Source: Streptomyces sp. NBC_00569 (GTDB lineage Bacteria > Actinomycetota > Actinomycetes > Streptomycetales > Streptomycetaceae). Taken from it: a DNA stretch of 64,000 nt. The first letter of the stretch is position 1. Every line of letters starts with the position of its first letter. The notes beneath the pieces were generated by a model. It worked only from the letters and a program-made list of their open reading frames with translations. It searched no databases and was not told the DNA's origin. This document shows positions 18,434-27,473 of the stretch, one piece after another. A program made the position numbers and the translations under genes. The stretch covers positions 248,001-312,000 of the forward strand of contig NZ_CP107783.1 of NCBI RefSeq assembly GCF_036345255.1, in the 5' to 3' direction.

Positions 18434-18970
18434 ATGGGAAAGACCGCGGTCGTCGTCATCGACATGATCAACACATACGAACACGATGACGCCCACCTGT
18501 TGCTGCCCGCTGCGGAGGCCGCGCTCCCGGCCATCGTGCGGCTGCTCGAACGTGCCCGCGAGAGCGGCGTTCCGGTCATCTACGCGAACGACAACTTCGG
18601 CCAGTGGAGATCCCATCACGGCGAGCTCCTGGAGACCGCACTCTCAGGCCCGCACGCAGATCTCGTCCGCCCCCTCAGCCCGGACAAGGATTCCCTCTTC
18701 GTCGTCAAGGCACGGCATTCCATCTTCTTCGAGACACCGCTCAGCTATCTCCTTCGACAGCAAGAAATCGAGCGTGTCGTGCTGTGCGGCCAGGTCACGG
18801 AGCAGTGCATCCTCTATTCGGCCCTGGACGCCCACATCCGTCACCTCGAGGTGACGGTGCCCCGTGACGCGGTCGCCCACATCCATGAGGATCTGGCGGA
18901 TGCCGCTCTGCGGATGATGGAGCGGAACATGGGCGCCGACATCGTGGTCGCCGATGAGATCAAGTTCTGA
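18434..18970 (+). CDS. Cysteine hydrolase, isochorismatase family
   Basis: A 178-residue hydrolase from ATG 18434 with AAGGGGAAAGG upstream. The catalytic Asp is in VVVIDMINTYE (residue 10), the Lys in FVVKARHS, and the nucleophilic Cys in LCGQVTEQCILYSA. The family includes isochorismatases, nicotinamidases and N-carbamoyl amidases; the substrate cannot be assigned from the sequence. Residues typical of metal-binding nicotinamidases were not found. The frame is open further upstream, but this start has the expected N-terminus. Stand-alone gene. Confidence 0.88.
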   Translation: MGKTAVVVIDMINTYEHDDAHLLLPAAEAALPAIVRLLERARESGVPVIYANDNFGQWRSHHGELLETALSGPHADLVRPLSPDKDSLFVVKARHSIFFETPLSYLLRQQEIERVVLCGQVTEQCILYSALDAHIRHLEVTVPRDAVAHIHEDLADAALRMMERNMGADIVVADEIKF

Positions 18971-19215
18971 CCCGGGTGTCGCTACGCCGGCGAAACCCTC
19001 TCCTCCATCGGCCCGGAAACTCGTGCCGGGTCTGCCGTTCGGCGACCCAGTACCCAGAGCTGCGGTGTCCAGGTCTCGTCTTCGACACTTTCGTCCTCGA
19101 CGTCCTCGCCGTCGCCTCCGTGCGGGGCGCCGAGATCCAGTCCTCAGTTCCCGGCACACCTCACGGCTGACGGACACGGACGGTGACGCGCGGAGTCGGC
19201 CGCGGCCGCACGCAT

Positions 19216-19248
19216 GGATGGCCCCCACCAGCATGGTGGGGGCCATCC
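19216..19248 (-). terminator. Terminator hairpin of the CsbD gene
   Basis: A perfect 14-base stem (GGATGGCCCCCACC and its complement) with a five-base loop, nine bases beyond the csbD stop on the minus strand. No gene overlaps it. Confidence 0.75.
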
Positions 19249-19256
19249 ACGTAAGG

Positions 19257-19448
19257 TCAGTGCTGGCGGTGCTTGACGGGCTCAGCAGCGCCTCGGGCAC
19301 GGTCGTGGACCTCGTGCAGGGACTCGTTGGCCTTGCTCTTCGCCTGGTCGGCCCTGCCCGTGGCCTCACTGCGGCGATCGCCGGTGACCTTGCCGGTCAT
19401 CTGCTTGGCCTTGCCCTTGGTCTTGTCCGTGCCGGCCTTACCTGCCAT
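19257..19448 (-). CDS. CsbD family stress protein
   Basis: A 63-residue, highly charged protein beginning MAGKAGTDKTKGKAKQ, followed by MTGKVTGDRRSEATGRADQAK and KSKANESLHEVHDRARG. This is the CsbD-like pattern (KGKVKEAVGK... type). In Bacillus the gene is SigB-controlled; function unknown. GAGGAGTTGTC precedes the ATG. A terminator follows. Confidence 0.85.
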   Translation of the reverse strand: MAGKAGTDKTKGKAKQMTGKVTGDRRSEATGRADQAKSKANESLHEVHDRARGAAEPVKHRQH

Positions 19449-19592
19449 GACAACTCCTCGTTCTCTGGGGCGTCTTGTGTGACGCCTGCTCCTCCAACGT
19501 AGGAGAGACGAAGGAAGATCGCCCGCCGGACAGTCACACTGTGTGATCCGACCTCGTGGCCGGGGGTGCGCGGCCGTAACGGCCCGAGCGTC

Positions 19593-19617
19593 GCGTGTCC
19601 GAGACGATCACGGGTAC
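19593..19617 (+). promoter_or_regulatory. SigB-type promoter for the LigD-like gene
   Basis: GCGT, 15 bases, GGGTAC. It lies 42 bases before the GTG start of the phosphoesterase gene, leaving a short leader with the ribosome-binding site GAAGGAGG. Confidence 0.6.
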
Positions 19618-19658
19618 TCGACCGCAACGGACCCGCGGCCCCGAAGGAGGGAGCTGCC

Positions 19659-20336
19659 GTGAGCGAGAAGGACAAACTGCGGACCTATCGCGGGGAGCGG
19701 CACTTCGACCGGACGCCCGAACCGAGCGGCGAGCGCGCGACGAAGGACGAGGCGTCACCGGCCATGGGCGAGGAGCCCACGTTCGTGGTGCAGATCCACG
19801 AAGCGAGCACGATGCACTTCGACTTCCGCCTCGAGGTCGAGGGAGTACTCAAGTCCTGGTCGGTCCCGAAGGGGCCTTCCTCCGACCCGCAGGACAAGAG
19901 ACTCGCCATCCCCACCGAGGACCACCCTTTGAACTACATGGATTTCGAGGGGGTGATCCCAACGGACGAGTACGGCGGCGGAACCGTCATCGTCTGGGAC
20001 CGTGGTACGTACCGGCCGACCAGCCATGACAAGCGGAACCGGCCGGTGCCGTTCGGGCAGGCCTTGGAGGACGGCCACGCGACGTTCGAGCTGCACGGCA
20101 AGAAGCTGCATGGACAGTACGCACTCACCCGGTTCCACGGCCGCGAGGAAGCGAGCGGCGCGGTCGCCAAAAGGCCGACATGGCTTCTCGTTCATACCGG
20201 TCACGGACACGGGAGCAGCGCCGGCACCCCCGATCCACGGCGGGCCCGGTCGGTTCGCAGCGGCCGAACGCTGCGGCAGGTCGCCGAGGCGCCGGACGCG
20301 CCCACATGGGAGGCGAACGACGGTGAACGGGAATGA
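19659..20336 (+). CDS. LigD-type 3'-phosphoesterase (DNA ligase D N-terminal domain protein)
   Basis: A 225-residue protein whose core is the 3'-phosphoesterase domain that in LigD trims 3' ends during non-homologous end joining. Visible family residues are HFDFRLEVEGVLKSWS-type (His, Asp, Arg of the metal site near residues 53-58), VPKGPSSDP, LNYMDFEGVIPTDEYGGG and LHGQYALTRF. It is a stand-alone version without ligase or polymerase domains. The C-terminal 50 residues (GHGHGSSAG, SVRSGRTLRQVA) are a tail seen in Streptomyces homologues. GTG 19659 has GAAGGAGG eight bases upstream. A ku fragment at 14543 is the only other NHEJ trace in the window. Confidence 0.88.
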   Translation: MSEKDKLRTYRGERHFDRTPEPSGERATKDEASPAMGEEPTFVVQIHEASTMHFDFRLEVEGVLKSWSVPKGPSSDPQDKRLAIPTEDHPLNYMDFEGVIPTDEYGGGTVIVWDRGTYRPTSHDKRNRPVPFGQALEDGHATFELHGKKLHGQYALTRFHGREEASGAVAKRPTWLLVHTGHGHGSSAGTPDPRRARSVRSGRTLRQVAEAPDAPTWEANDGERE

Positions 20337-20524
20337 CCGGCCCGTTGTATGCACCGCCGCCCGAACTCGAGCCCCGGATCCGGTCACTCCGAAGACGGGT
20401 CAGGACGATCCTGTCCCCGGCGGCGCACTTCCCCCGTTGCAGTCCAGCAGGCCGACTGCCTCACCAGCGCCGAAGAGCACACCCCACTCCCCCATCCCAG
20501 GCGCGACAGCCCGACCTCCCCGCC

Positions 20525-20549
20525 GCATAGTTGGATCACTCCTGGGTAC
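20525..20549 (+). promoter_or_regulatory. SigB-type promoter for the SseB-like gene
   Basis: GCAT, 15 bases, GGGTAC, ending 77 bases before the ATG of the SseB-like gene. Same pattern and spacing as at 8249, 19593 and 22018. Confidence 0.55.
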
Positions 20550-20626
20550 CGGAGAGCGGAGACGGCAGACCCCCACCCGGCGAACCCACGCCGGGCGGCC
20601 CACTCGGAGCCACGAGGGGACAAACG

Positions 20627-21043
20627 ATGTGTGACAACAACATCCCCGAGGAACTGTTCGCGGCCGCCGCCCAGGACGCCCTACGCGACCTCCACCGAGC
20701 ACCCGACGACGTGGCCGCGCTGGACACACTGGCCGCGTGCGACATTCTCGTTCCTGAACCTACCGAACTCGACACTCACGACCACTCGGAAGACGGCGGA
20801 CTGACGCTTCCCGTGATCGACGATCCACCACGCCTCCGGGCCGTCCCCGTCTTCACATCGGCAGAGCGGATGGGCCAGGCACTGCCCGACATTCTCGTGA
20901 GTCACCAGATACAACTAGGGCTGCTGGCAGCCAACTGGCCCGCCGACGAAGACCTGGCACTGCTCATCGACCCTGGCCACCACGACGGCGTGATCCTCAC
21001 CAGTAAGGGCGTACGCGCCCTGCTTGCCCCGCCCCGGCCTTGA
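20627..21043 (+). CDS. SseB-like domain protein
   Basis: The 138-residue product resembles the SseB N-terminal domain: LRAVPVFTSAERMGQALP matches the 'VPVFTS' core and is followed by the strand-helix pattern ending LLIDPGHHDGVILTSKGVRAL. The first 45 residues are an acidic helical extension (DDVAALDTLAACDILV). Cys3 and Cys38 are the only cysteines. ATG 20627 is preceded by GAGGGGA. Function unknown; SseB proteins have no established catalytic role. It lies 300 bases before the ADF-like gene in the same direction and carries a SigB-type promoter. Confidence 0.7.
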   Translation: MCDNNIPEELFAAAAQDALRDLHRAPDDVAALDTLAACDILVPEPTELDTHDHSEDGGLTLPVIDDPPRLRAVPVFTSAERMGQALPDILVSHQIQLGLLAANWPADEDLALLIDPGHHDGVILTSKGVRALLAPPRP

Positions 21044-21358
21044 GCGACCGCTCACCAAGCGCTCATGACGGCAGTCAACACGGCGCAACCGCAGACGGAA
21101 ACCGCACCCGTGGCCACCATCAGGGAAGCCGTTTGCCCGCCCGGCTGCCCAGAGCCCGGGCACATGAATATGTCTCCGCTGCATGACCAAGCGGGGAGAC
21201 TCGTCGCCCCTCGCAGCATGCGCCCGTCAGCTCTCGGAGGCGTAACAGTGCCACCTATCCTGGACCTATGGACTGCCGCACAACCCCTGATCCACGACCT
21301 CCCGGTCAAGGGTTCGTTGCGTTCGCCGAACGCCCACTCCAGATCGGAAGGTGTCGTC
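21044..21358 (+). other. Leader region of the ADF-like gene, open frame of uncertain reality
   Basis: The ADF-like frame is open back to ATG 21065, which would add 98 residues (containing CPPGCPEPGH and Pro/Ala-rich sequence). This extension lacks a ribosome-binding site at its start and is not part of the ADF fold. I leave it out of the gene but note that a longer protein is possible. Confidence 0.35.
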
Positions 21359-21763
21359 GTGACCAGCACCATCGCAGTCGAAGACAGCTGTATAGACGCC
21401 TTCAACAAGCTCAAAATCAGTCGGCACGTCACCACCGTCCTGTACCGGCTCAACGACGGTCTGAACACCCTCGCCCTTGATTTCGAGGGAAACCTGACCC
21501 ACGACGAACTCCTCAAAGCGTTGCCGTCCGATCCACGCTTCGTGGCCCATGAACTCTGCTTCGCCGACCAGGACGGCAGCCGAAGAGAGGCGATCGTGCT
21601 GATCCACTGGTCCCCCCAAGGCACCAGCCCCGAGCAAGAAGCGGCATACTCTGCCTGCTACAGCGCTCTCAAAAACCATCTTGACGGCGTCGACATCTCC
21701 GTCGAGGCCGCGAGCCGGTCCGACCTGGCGTACGACCGGCTGGTACTCATCGCCCGTACCTGA
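21359..21763 (+). CDS. ADF/cofilin-fold protein in a bacterium
   Basis: A 134-residue protein from GTG 21359 (GGAAGG seven bases upstream). It aligns over its full length with eukaryotic ADF/cofilin, which binds and severs actin. The N-terminus TIAVEDSCIDAFNKLK matches the cofilin start (GVAVADESLTAFNDLK), YRLNDG matches FGLND, LLKALPSDPRF matches FLEKLPENDC, and IVLIHWSP matches IVFFTWSP. From WSP a helix-containing stretch of 27 residues aligns without gaps, ending KNHLDGV. In yeast cofilin the actin-contact residues in this stretch are Arg96 and Lys98; here residues 92 and 94 are Glu. The C-terminal YDRLV matches YDSVL. Actin binding is therefore doubtful; partner and role unknown. Confidence 0.88.
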   Translation: MTSTIAVEDSCIDAFNKLKISRHVTTVLYRLNDGLNTLALDFEGNLTHDELLKALPSDPRFVAHELCFADQDGSRREAIVLIHWSPQGTSPEQEAAYSACYSALKNHLDGVDISVEAASRSDLAYDRLVLIART

Positions 21764-22017
21764 TCCGCGTGCGGTACACGTGCATAGTGCCCGACGGCTC
21801 AGGTTACTCACTGTGCGAGGAGCGGCGGACGTCTCCAGCATCCGACAGCACGTGAACCAGCCATAGCCCCGGGTAGTCCCACCGTTCCCGCCGATGTGCC
21901 CCGGGCCGCTGACGCGGGTTCGCACCCCAGTCACGGCTGACCTCCCGAGGCGCAAGCAGTGCTACGTCGGTCGGCAAGGCGACGTCGGGGCCTGTGCCCG
22001 TCTCAGCCGCTCAGGCC

Positions 22018-22042
22018 GTGTGGCTCACCGAGCCATGGGTAC
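22018..22042 (+). promoter_or_regulatory. SigB-type promoter for dnaK-grpE
   Basis: GTGT, 15 bases, GGGTAC, 117 bases before the dnaK start. No HspR-type inverted repeat (CTTGAGT-N7-ACTCAAG) was found in the 395 bases upstream of dnaK, so the usual heat-shock repressor control seems absent. The rest of the 21764-22158 interval holds no gene. Confidence 0.55.
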
Positions 22043-22158
22043 TAAAGACATAAAACAGGCGGTATGCACACACTCGGGTTCCTGCTGCGAACGGGCAGGC
22101 CCGGTGAGAACGGAGTGTGACGGGACGCCGGCAACCACGACGCAGGAGGGAGAGGCAG

Positions 22159-24018
22159 ATGGCGCGCTCGGTCGGTATCGATCTCGGCACGACGAACTCG
22201 GTGGTCTCGGTCCTCGAGGGCGGTGAGCCCACCGTGATCACCAACACGGAAGGGGCCAGGACCACCCCGTCGGTCGTGGCCTTCACCAAGAGCGGTGAGG
22301 TGCTCGTAGGCGAGGTGGCCAAACGACAGGCCGTGACGAATGTGGAACGCACCGCGCGCTCCGTGAAACGGCACATGGGAGACCACGGCTGGCGGTTCCC
22401 TGAAGACGCAGACATCGACGGCAAGCGGTACAACGCTCAGGAGATCTCCGCGCGCGTGCTGCAGAAGCTCAAGCGAGACGCCGAGTCCTACCTCGGTGAG
22501 GACGTCACCGACGCCGTCGTCACCGTGCCGGCGTACTTCGACGACACGCAGAGGCAGGCGACCAAGGAAGCGGGCGAGATCGCCGGTCTGAACGTCCTGC
22601 GCATCGTCAACGAGCCGACAGCCGCGGCACTGGCGTACGGACTGGACAAGGAGAACGACCAGACGGTGCTGGTCTTCGACCTGGGTGGCGGCACCTTCGA
22701 CGTCTCGATCCTCGAGATGGGCGAGGGCGTCATCGAGGTGAAGTCCACCAACGGCGACACCAACCTCGGCGGTGACGACTGGGACCAGCGCATCGTGGAT
22801 CACCTGGTCCAGCAGTTCAAGAACGGCCACGGCGTCGATCTGTCCAAGGACAAGATGGCGGTGCAGCGCCTGCGGGAGACCGCCGAGAAGGCGAAGATCG
22901 AGCTGTCCTCGTCCTCCGAGGCGACCATCAACCTGCCCTACATCACGGCGTCCGCCGAGGGCCCGCTGCACCTGGACGAGAAGCTCACGCGCGCCCAGTT
23001 CCAGCAGCTCACGTCCGATCTGCTGGAGCGCTGCAAGACGCCGTTCCACAATGCGATCAAGGATGCCGGCATCAAGATGTCGGACATCAACCACGTGATC
23101 CTCGTGGGCGGCTCGACGCGTATGCCGGCCGTGAGCGAGCTCGTCCGCGAACTCTCCGGAAAGGACCCGAACAAGGGTGTGAACCCGGACGAGGTCGTCG
23201 CCATCGGTGCCACTCTGCAGGCCGGTGTCCTCAAGGGTGAGGTCAAGGACGTCCTGCTCCTCGACGTGACCCCGCTGTCCCTCGGTATCGAGACCAAGGG
23301 AGGGATCATGACGAAGCTCATCGAGCGCAACACCACGATCCCGACCAAGCGTTCCGAGATCTTCACGACGGCCGAGGACAACCAGCCGTCCGTGCAGATC
23401 CAGGTCTTCCAGGGCGAGCGCGAGATCGCGGCGTACAACAAGAAGCTCGGGATGTTCGAGCTCACCGGTCTGCCGCCGGCCCCGCGTGGTGTCCCGCAGA
23501 TCGAGGTCGCCTTCGACATCGACGCCAACGGCATCATGCACGTGACCGCGAAGGACCTGGGCACGGGCAAGGAGCAGAAGATGACCGTCACCGGCGGCTC
23601 CGCCCTGCCGAAGGACGACATCAACCGCATGGTCCACGAAGCAGAAAAGCACGCCGAGGAAGACCACCGACGCCGCGAGGCCGCCGAGACGCGCAACCAG
23701 GGCGAGCAGCTCGTCTACCAGACGGAGAAGTTCCTCAAGGACAACGAGGACAAGGTCCCCGGCGAGGTCAAGACCGAGGTCGAGGAGTCGCTCACCGAGC
23801 TGAAGGAGAAGCTCAAGGGCGAGGACACCGCCGAGATCCGCACCGCCACCGAGAAGGCCGCCGCCGTCTCGCAGAAACTGGGCCAGGCCATATACGCCCA
23901 GGGCGCGCAGGCCGCCGGCGGTCCCGAGGCCGGCACCCCGGGCGACGGGCAGAAGGCCGCTGACGACGACGTCGTCGACGCCGAGATCGTCGACGACGAC
24001 AAACCCGAGGCGGGCTGA
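22159..24018 (+). CDS. dnaK: Chaperone DnaK (Hsp70), second-type copy
   Basis: The 619-residue chaperone has the ATPase signatures GIDLGTTNS (residues 6-14), [12 protein letters not shown] and [13 protein letters not shown]. The substrate-binding domain follows ([14 protein letters not shown], then [12 protein letters not shown]), then a helical lid and an acidic tail ending DAEIVDDD. The start ATG has GGAGGGAGAGGC upstream. It is followed two bases later by grpE, but not by dnaJ or hspR, which accompany the main Streptomyces dnaK operon. With the SigB-type promoter, this looks like a separate stress-regulated copy. Its J-domain partner must come from elsewhere. Confidence 0.95.
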   Translation: MARSVGIDLGTTNSVVSVLEGGEPTVITNTEGARTTPSVVAFTKSGEVLVGEVAKRQAVTNVERTARSVKRHMGDHGWRFPEDADIDGKRYNAQEISARVLQKLKRDAESYLGEDVTDAVVTVPAYFDDTQRQATKEAGEIAGLNVLRIVNEPTAAALAYGLDKENDQTVLVFDLGGGTFDVSILEMGEGVIEVKSTNGDTNLGGDDWDQRIVDHLVQQFKNGHGVDLSKDKMAVQRLRETAEKAKIELSSSSEATINLPYITASAEGPLHLDEKLTRAQFQQLTSDLLERCKTPFHNAIKDAGIKMSDINHVILVGGSTRMPAVSELVRELSGKDPNKGVNPDEVVAIGATLQAGVLKGEVKDVLLLDVTPLSLGIETKGGIMTKLIERNTTIPTKRSEIFTTAEDNQPSVQIQVFQGEREIAAYNKKLGMFELTGLPPAPRGVPQIEVAFDIDANGIMHVTAKDLGTGKEQKMTVTGGSALPKDDINRMVHEAEKHAEEDHRRREAAETRNQGEQLVYQTEKFLKDNEDKVPGEVKTEVEESLTELKEKLKGEDTAEIRTATEKAAAVSQKLGQAIYAQGAQAAGGPEAGTPGDGQKAADDDVVDAEIVDDDKPEAG

Positions 24019-24020
24019 CC

Positions 24021-24515
24021 ATGAACAAGGAGCGCCTGGAGATCACAGAGCCGGCACTGCGGCGCCTGCTCGAGGAGCGCACGGCCGACCTGCAGCGGGT
24101 GAAGGCGGAGTACGACAACTACCGCAAGCAAGTACGGCGGGATCGCATGGCCGTGCGGGAGATCGCCGTCGCCAACGTCCTTCGCGCGCTGCTTCCCGTG
24201 CTCGATGCCGTGGACCGCATGTGTGTGCACGAACCGATCACGCCGGGTCCGAACGACGTCACCGACGCCCTGCGTACCCAACTCGGCGCGCTGGGCCTCC
24301 AGTCGTTCGGCGAGAAGGGCGACGCGTTCGACCCTGCCTTCCACGACGCAGTGGCCCATCATGTCTCCTCGGACGCCGATCGGCTCACCTGCTCGCAGGT
24401 CCTCCGCCTCGGGTACCGAGTCGGTGACCACCTGCTGCGTCCGGCCCACGTGGAGGTCACCGGACCGCCTCGACCCGATGGGAATCCCCGCCCTGGGCTC
24501 GGCACAGGGAGCTGA
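24021..24515 (+). CDS. grpE: Nucleotide exchange factor GrpE
   Basis: Hsp70 nucleotide exchange factor of 164 residues. The N-terminal coiled coil (ERTADLQRVKAEYDNYRKQVRRD) is followed by the four-helix part (LRALLPVLDAVDRM) and the C-terminal beta domain with KGDAFDPAFHDAVAHH, HHEAV-like in the family. The C-terminal end GDHLLRPAHVEV is the typical 'xVxKxxR' strand. It is shorter than the main actinobacterial GrpE (about 200 residues), since the acidic N-terminal extension is missing. Start ATG lies two bases after dnaK stop. Confidence 0.93.
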   Translation: MNKERLEITEPALRRLLEERTADLQRVKAEYDNYRKQVRRDRMAVREIAVANVLRALLPVLDAVDRMCVHEPITPGPNDVTDALRTQLGALGLQSFGEKGDAFDPAFHDAVAHHVSSDADRLTCSQVLRLGYRVGDHLLRPAHVEVTGPPRPDGNPRPGLGTGS

Positions 24516-24657
24516 GCCGATTCGGACCGGCTGAGCCGGCGCATCACGCTGCCGGCCTCAGAGTCGGGAACCTCCTCCCAGAAACGGTCGTTGCGGCACG
24601 CGAGTTCTTGCGCAAATCTCTGCCTCGACATTGCAGGGGCGTGTCTAGGCTGGCCTG

Positions 24658-25098
24658 GTGGGGGTCGAGTTGCGGAAACGATGGGGTGCACAGCCGGCGT
24701 GGGCGAGGTGGACCCTAGTGGTGTACGTGACCGGGTTTCTCGTAGGGACTCGCACCCACGTCATCGATGTGGTCCGTGACGGTACCCACGCCTACGCGAT
24801 GTTCCCCCAAGTGTCCTTGCGGATGTTCTTCCTGAGCCTCGTCGTGCTCGATCCGCTGGTGGTCGTGCTGGTGGGACTCGTGCGGCTAGAAGGGGTCTGG
24901 CTGGCGGGCGCCGTGATGGCGCTGGACCTGTGCGGCAACTGGTGGGGCAACTGGCACTGGCTTCGCGACGATCCTTCGCAGCTGCTGCGGCTGCTACCTC
25001 TCACGCTGTTCGGAGCGTTCGTCGTCGCGTCCACGCTTCCCCTGCATCGCGTTGCCGGGACGACAGCCAGATCCGAGACAGCACTGCCGTCTGCCTGA
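24658..25098 (+). CDS. Hypothetical integral membrane protein
   Basis: A 146-residue protein with four likely membrane helices: LVVYVTGFLVG, LRMFFLSLVVLDPLVVVLVGL, GVWLAGAVMALDLCGNWW and LLRLLPLTLFGAFVVAS. The first loop has THVIDVVRDG. No enzyme motif is visible. The GTG start at 24658 is weakly supported. Topology puts both ends in the cytoplasm if all four helices are real. Family unknown. Confidence 0.6.
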   Translation: MGVELRKRWGAQPAWARWTLVVYVTGFLVGTRTHVIDVVRDGTHAYAMFPQVSLRMFFLSLVVLDPLVVVLVGLVRLEGVWLAGAVMALDLCGNWWGNWHWLRDDPSQLLRLLPLTLFGAFVVASTLPLHRVAGTTARSETALPSA

Positions 25099-25344
25099 CG
25101 AAGAGCCGCAAAGGGCGAACTCCCGTACAGGAAGCTCCACTTCACCACTACCATCGACGAGCGGAACATCGTCATCGCCCCGGACCTGCCCGGGCCGCCG
25201 CCCCGGACCGACCGCGACGGGCGACCTGGAGGCGCGGGCCGGTGGGACCGGTCGGCCTCCCGGGACGACTCGAAGATCCGTCCGATCACGGAGCGGCCAC
25301 CCGTCACTGTCCGTCGGGGTCTCGGGCGCCGACGGACACGGCAG

Positions 25345-25677
25345 CCAGGCCCTCGTCTCGCTCGGGAAGGGATGCCGCCGATCCGCTCCTGGCGAGGCCC
25401 CGGCGACGCCGGCCGGCATCCCCACGCGGACAAGGGCTACGACTACAACCACCTGCGGCAGTGGATATCCCAGCGAGGGATCCGGCACCGCATCGCCCGC
25501 AAGGGCATCAAGATCTCGCAGCGACTCGGACGACACCGGTGGACCATCGAACGCACCATGTCCTGGCTCGTCGCCTGCCCCGCCCCCACCGCCCCTACGA
25601 ACGCAATGCCGACCACTTCCTGGCGTTCACCGGCATCGCCCGCACCTTCATCCGCTCTCGCAGGCTCACCCGCATGA
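25345..25677 (+). pseudogene. IS5-group transposase remnant (C-terminal DDE part)
   Basis: From HADKGYDYNHLRQW through QRLGRHRWTIERTMSWL the sequence matches the C-terminal third of IS5-type DDE transposases, including the second-half Asp and the final Glu of the catalytic triad (ERTMSW). The beginning of the protein is gone and the end needs a frame change (EPADHFLAF-like appears in another frame). Only about 110 residues of a 270-residue protein remain. Terminal inverted repeats were not identified. Confidence 0.8.
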
Positions 25678-25799
25678 GATGACTTCCAACGTGACAACAC
25701 CCGCCCCGGGGCTGACTGCCCGTAGGCGGGTGTGCCTCGCTCTTCGAGGGCGCGCCCGTAGTTCCGTCACCGGCGGCGCTCCGCCCGCGACATCGGAAG

Positions 25800-27473
25800 T
25801 CAGGCGAAGGTTCGGCCCAGATGCGCCGTCAGGGATTCCGGTACGGCGGGGTGGAAGCGTCCGGAGAGGTAGCCGTCCGGGCGGATCAGGATGGCCTCGC
25901 CGGCACGCGGCGCATAGGCGTCGCGGAACTCGCCCGCCGCGTCCCGCACCCGCGGCGGGCGCAGGCCGACGGGGCGGGCGTCCTCCGGTACCTCTGCGGC
26001 GGTGACCAGATAGGCGTCGAGCAGGCCGTGGGCGACGCGGTGCGCCTCGGCGGCGCAGGCCTCGAGCCGGGCGGCACCCTCGCCCGACGCGTGCTCCGAG
26101 TCCGCGAACAGCAGCAGCACATGTCGCGGAGTGCGCAGCAGGTCGAACAGCCGCCGCGGGTAGGAGGCGAGGTCGCTCAGCAGACCGCGGCAGTCCGGTG
26201 CCCGGTCGCCGGGGGCGGGACCAGCCTCAGGTGTGTGGTCCGCCGCCTGCGGCTGGGTCAACGGGCTGTCCGGGTAGGCGACCAGCAGCTGAGCCTGGCG
26301 CCGCAGCATCATCTCGGCTTCGTCCCCGTTGCTGATGAGGCCGGAGCCGGCACGGCGAACGGTGCTTGCATGGCGGACAGTGCGGTCGACCACCTCCTGC
26401 GCGACCGGGTGGCGTTCGGCGTGATAGCTCTCGAGCAGGTCGCCCGCCGCCAGACCGCGGACGGCCAGGGCCAATTTCCAGGCGAGATTGTGGGCGTCTT
26501 GCACGCCGGTGTTCAGGCCCTGCCCGCCGATCGGCGGATTGATGTGCGCGGCGTCCCCAGCGACGAAGAGGCGGCCGCTCCGGTAGCGGTCCACCAGGCG
26601 GTGGCTGGTCCGGAAGATGGACGACCAGCGCAGCGTGGAGGCGGTCGTCACCTCCGGGGACAGCCGATCGAGCACAGCCTGGATCTGGCCGAGGTCCGGT
26701 CCTTGGCCCTCCCCCAGCCCGAGGGTGCCCTCGTCCGGCGCGCTCGCGCCGTCTTCGCCTGCGGCATGGGCGCGGGGGCACAGCATCGACAGCCAGTACC
26801 GCCGAACTCCAGGCATCGGAATGCAGACGACCATGTCGTCCATCTCGCCGTTCGCGTCCAGGTGTACAGACCGCATGCTGTACCCGGCGGGCAGTTCCCA
26901 GTCGACCTCGACGTCGCCGATCATGTACTGCTCGGGGAAGGCGTCGCCCTCGAAGGCCAGGCCGGCCGACTTGCGGACCAGGCTGTGCGCGCCGTCGCAG
27001 CCCACGACGTAGCGGGCGTGCAGTTTCTCGATCCGGCCGTCGGCGTGCGCGAGGACGGCTTCCACCTCGTCCGGGCGTGTCTCCACCGAGCGGAGCTCGG
27101 TCGACCGCTCCACCTCCGTGCCGAAGCGCGCAAGGTGCTCGGTGAGCAGCCGCTCGGTCGTGCACTGAGGCAGAGTGGCGAAGGGGTAGGGGATCTCGGG
27201 CGGCAGACTGAGCTCGACGCGGGGGCGTGGCTTGCCGTCGATGTAGACCAGCTGGCCCCGGTGGGGCACCGCCTCGTCCAGCACTTTATGGACCAGGCCC
27301 ATGGCGTCCCACACCTCCAGGGTGCGGGGCACGATGCCGATGGCCTTGGCATGTGGTTGTGGGTCGGGCAGCTGATCGACGATGCGGCAGTCCACGCCGT
27401 GCCGCCGCAGTTCGGCCGCCACCGTCAGGCCCACTGGGCCCGCGCCCACCACGAGTACGTCGACATCGGCCAT
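25800..27473 (-). CDS. FAD-dependent aromatic monooxygenase, group A
   Basis: Flavoprotein hydroxylase of 557 residues. The Rossmann motif VVGAGPVGLTVAAEL is at residues 7-21, followed by the DG motif VVGCDGAHSLVRK near 155-167 and the GD motif FVAGDAAHINPP near 300-311 with GGQGLNTGVQDAHNLAWKLA. The C-terminal 150 residues form the thioredoxin-like domain typical of phenol hydroxylase and polyketide-tailoring enzymes (PgaE/MhpA type). Start ATG 27473 has GAGGGAGC upstream. It is followed on the same strand by the rifampicin monooxygenase-like gene upstream at 27938. The substrate is unknown; an antibiotic or an aromatic acid is likely. Confidence 0.88.
   Translation of the reverse strand: MADVDVLVVGAGPVGLTVAAELRRHGVDCRIVDQLPDPQPHAKAIGIVPRTLEVWDAMGLVHKVLDEAVPHRGQLVYIDGKPRPRVELSLPPEIPYPFATLPQCTTERLLTEHLARFGTEVERSTELRSVETRPDEVEAVLAHADGRIEKLHARYVVGCDGAHSLVRKSAGLAFEGDAFPEQYMIGDVEVDWELPAGYSMRSVHLDANGEMDDMVVCIPMPGVRRYWLSMLCPRAHAAGEDGASAPDEGTLGLGEGQGPDLGQIQAVLDRLSPEVTTASTLRWSSIFRTSHRLVDRYRSGRLFVAGDAAHINPPIGGQGLNTGVQDAHNLAWKLALAVRGLAAGDLLESYHAERHPVAQEVVDRTVRHASTVRRAGSGLISNGDEAEMMLRRQAQLLVAYPDSPLTQPQAADHTPEAGPAPGDRAPDCRGLLSDLASYPRRLFDLLRTPRHVLLLFADSEHASGEGAARLEACAAEAHRVAHGLLDAYLVTAAEVPEDARPVGLRPPRVRDAAGEFRDAYAPRAGEAILIRPDGYLSGRFHPAVPESLTAHLGRTFA

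Noticed and set aside
21065..21358. An N-terminal extension of 98 residues on the ADF-like protein.
   Set aside because: The extension lacks a ribosome-binding site, has a different composition and exceeds the ADF domain length; the GTG at 21359 has a good site.
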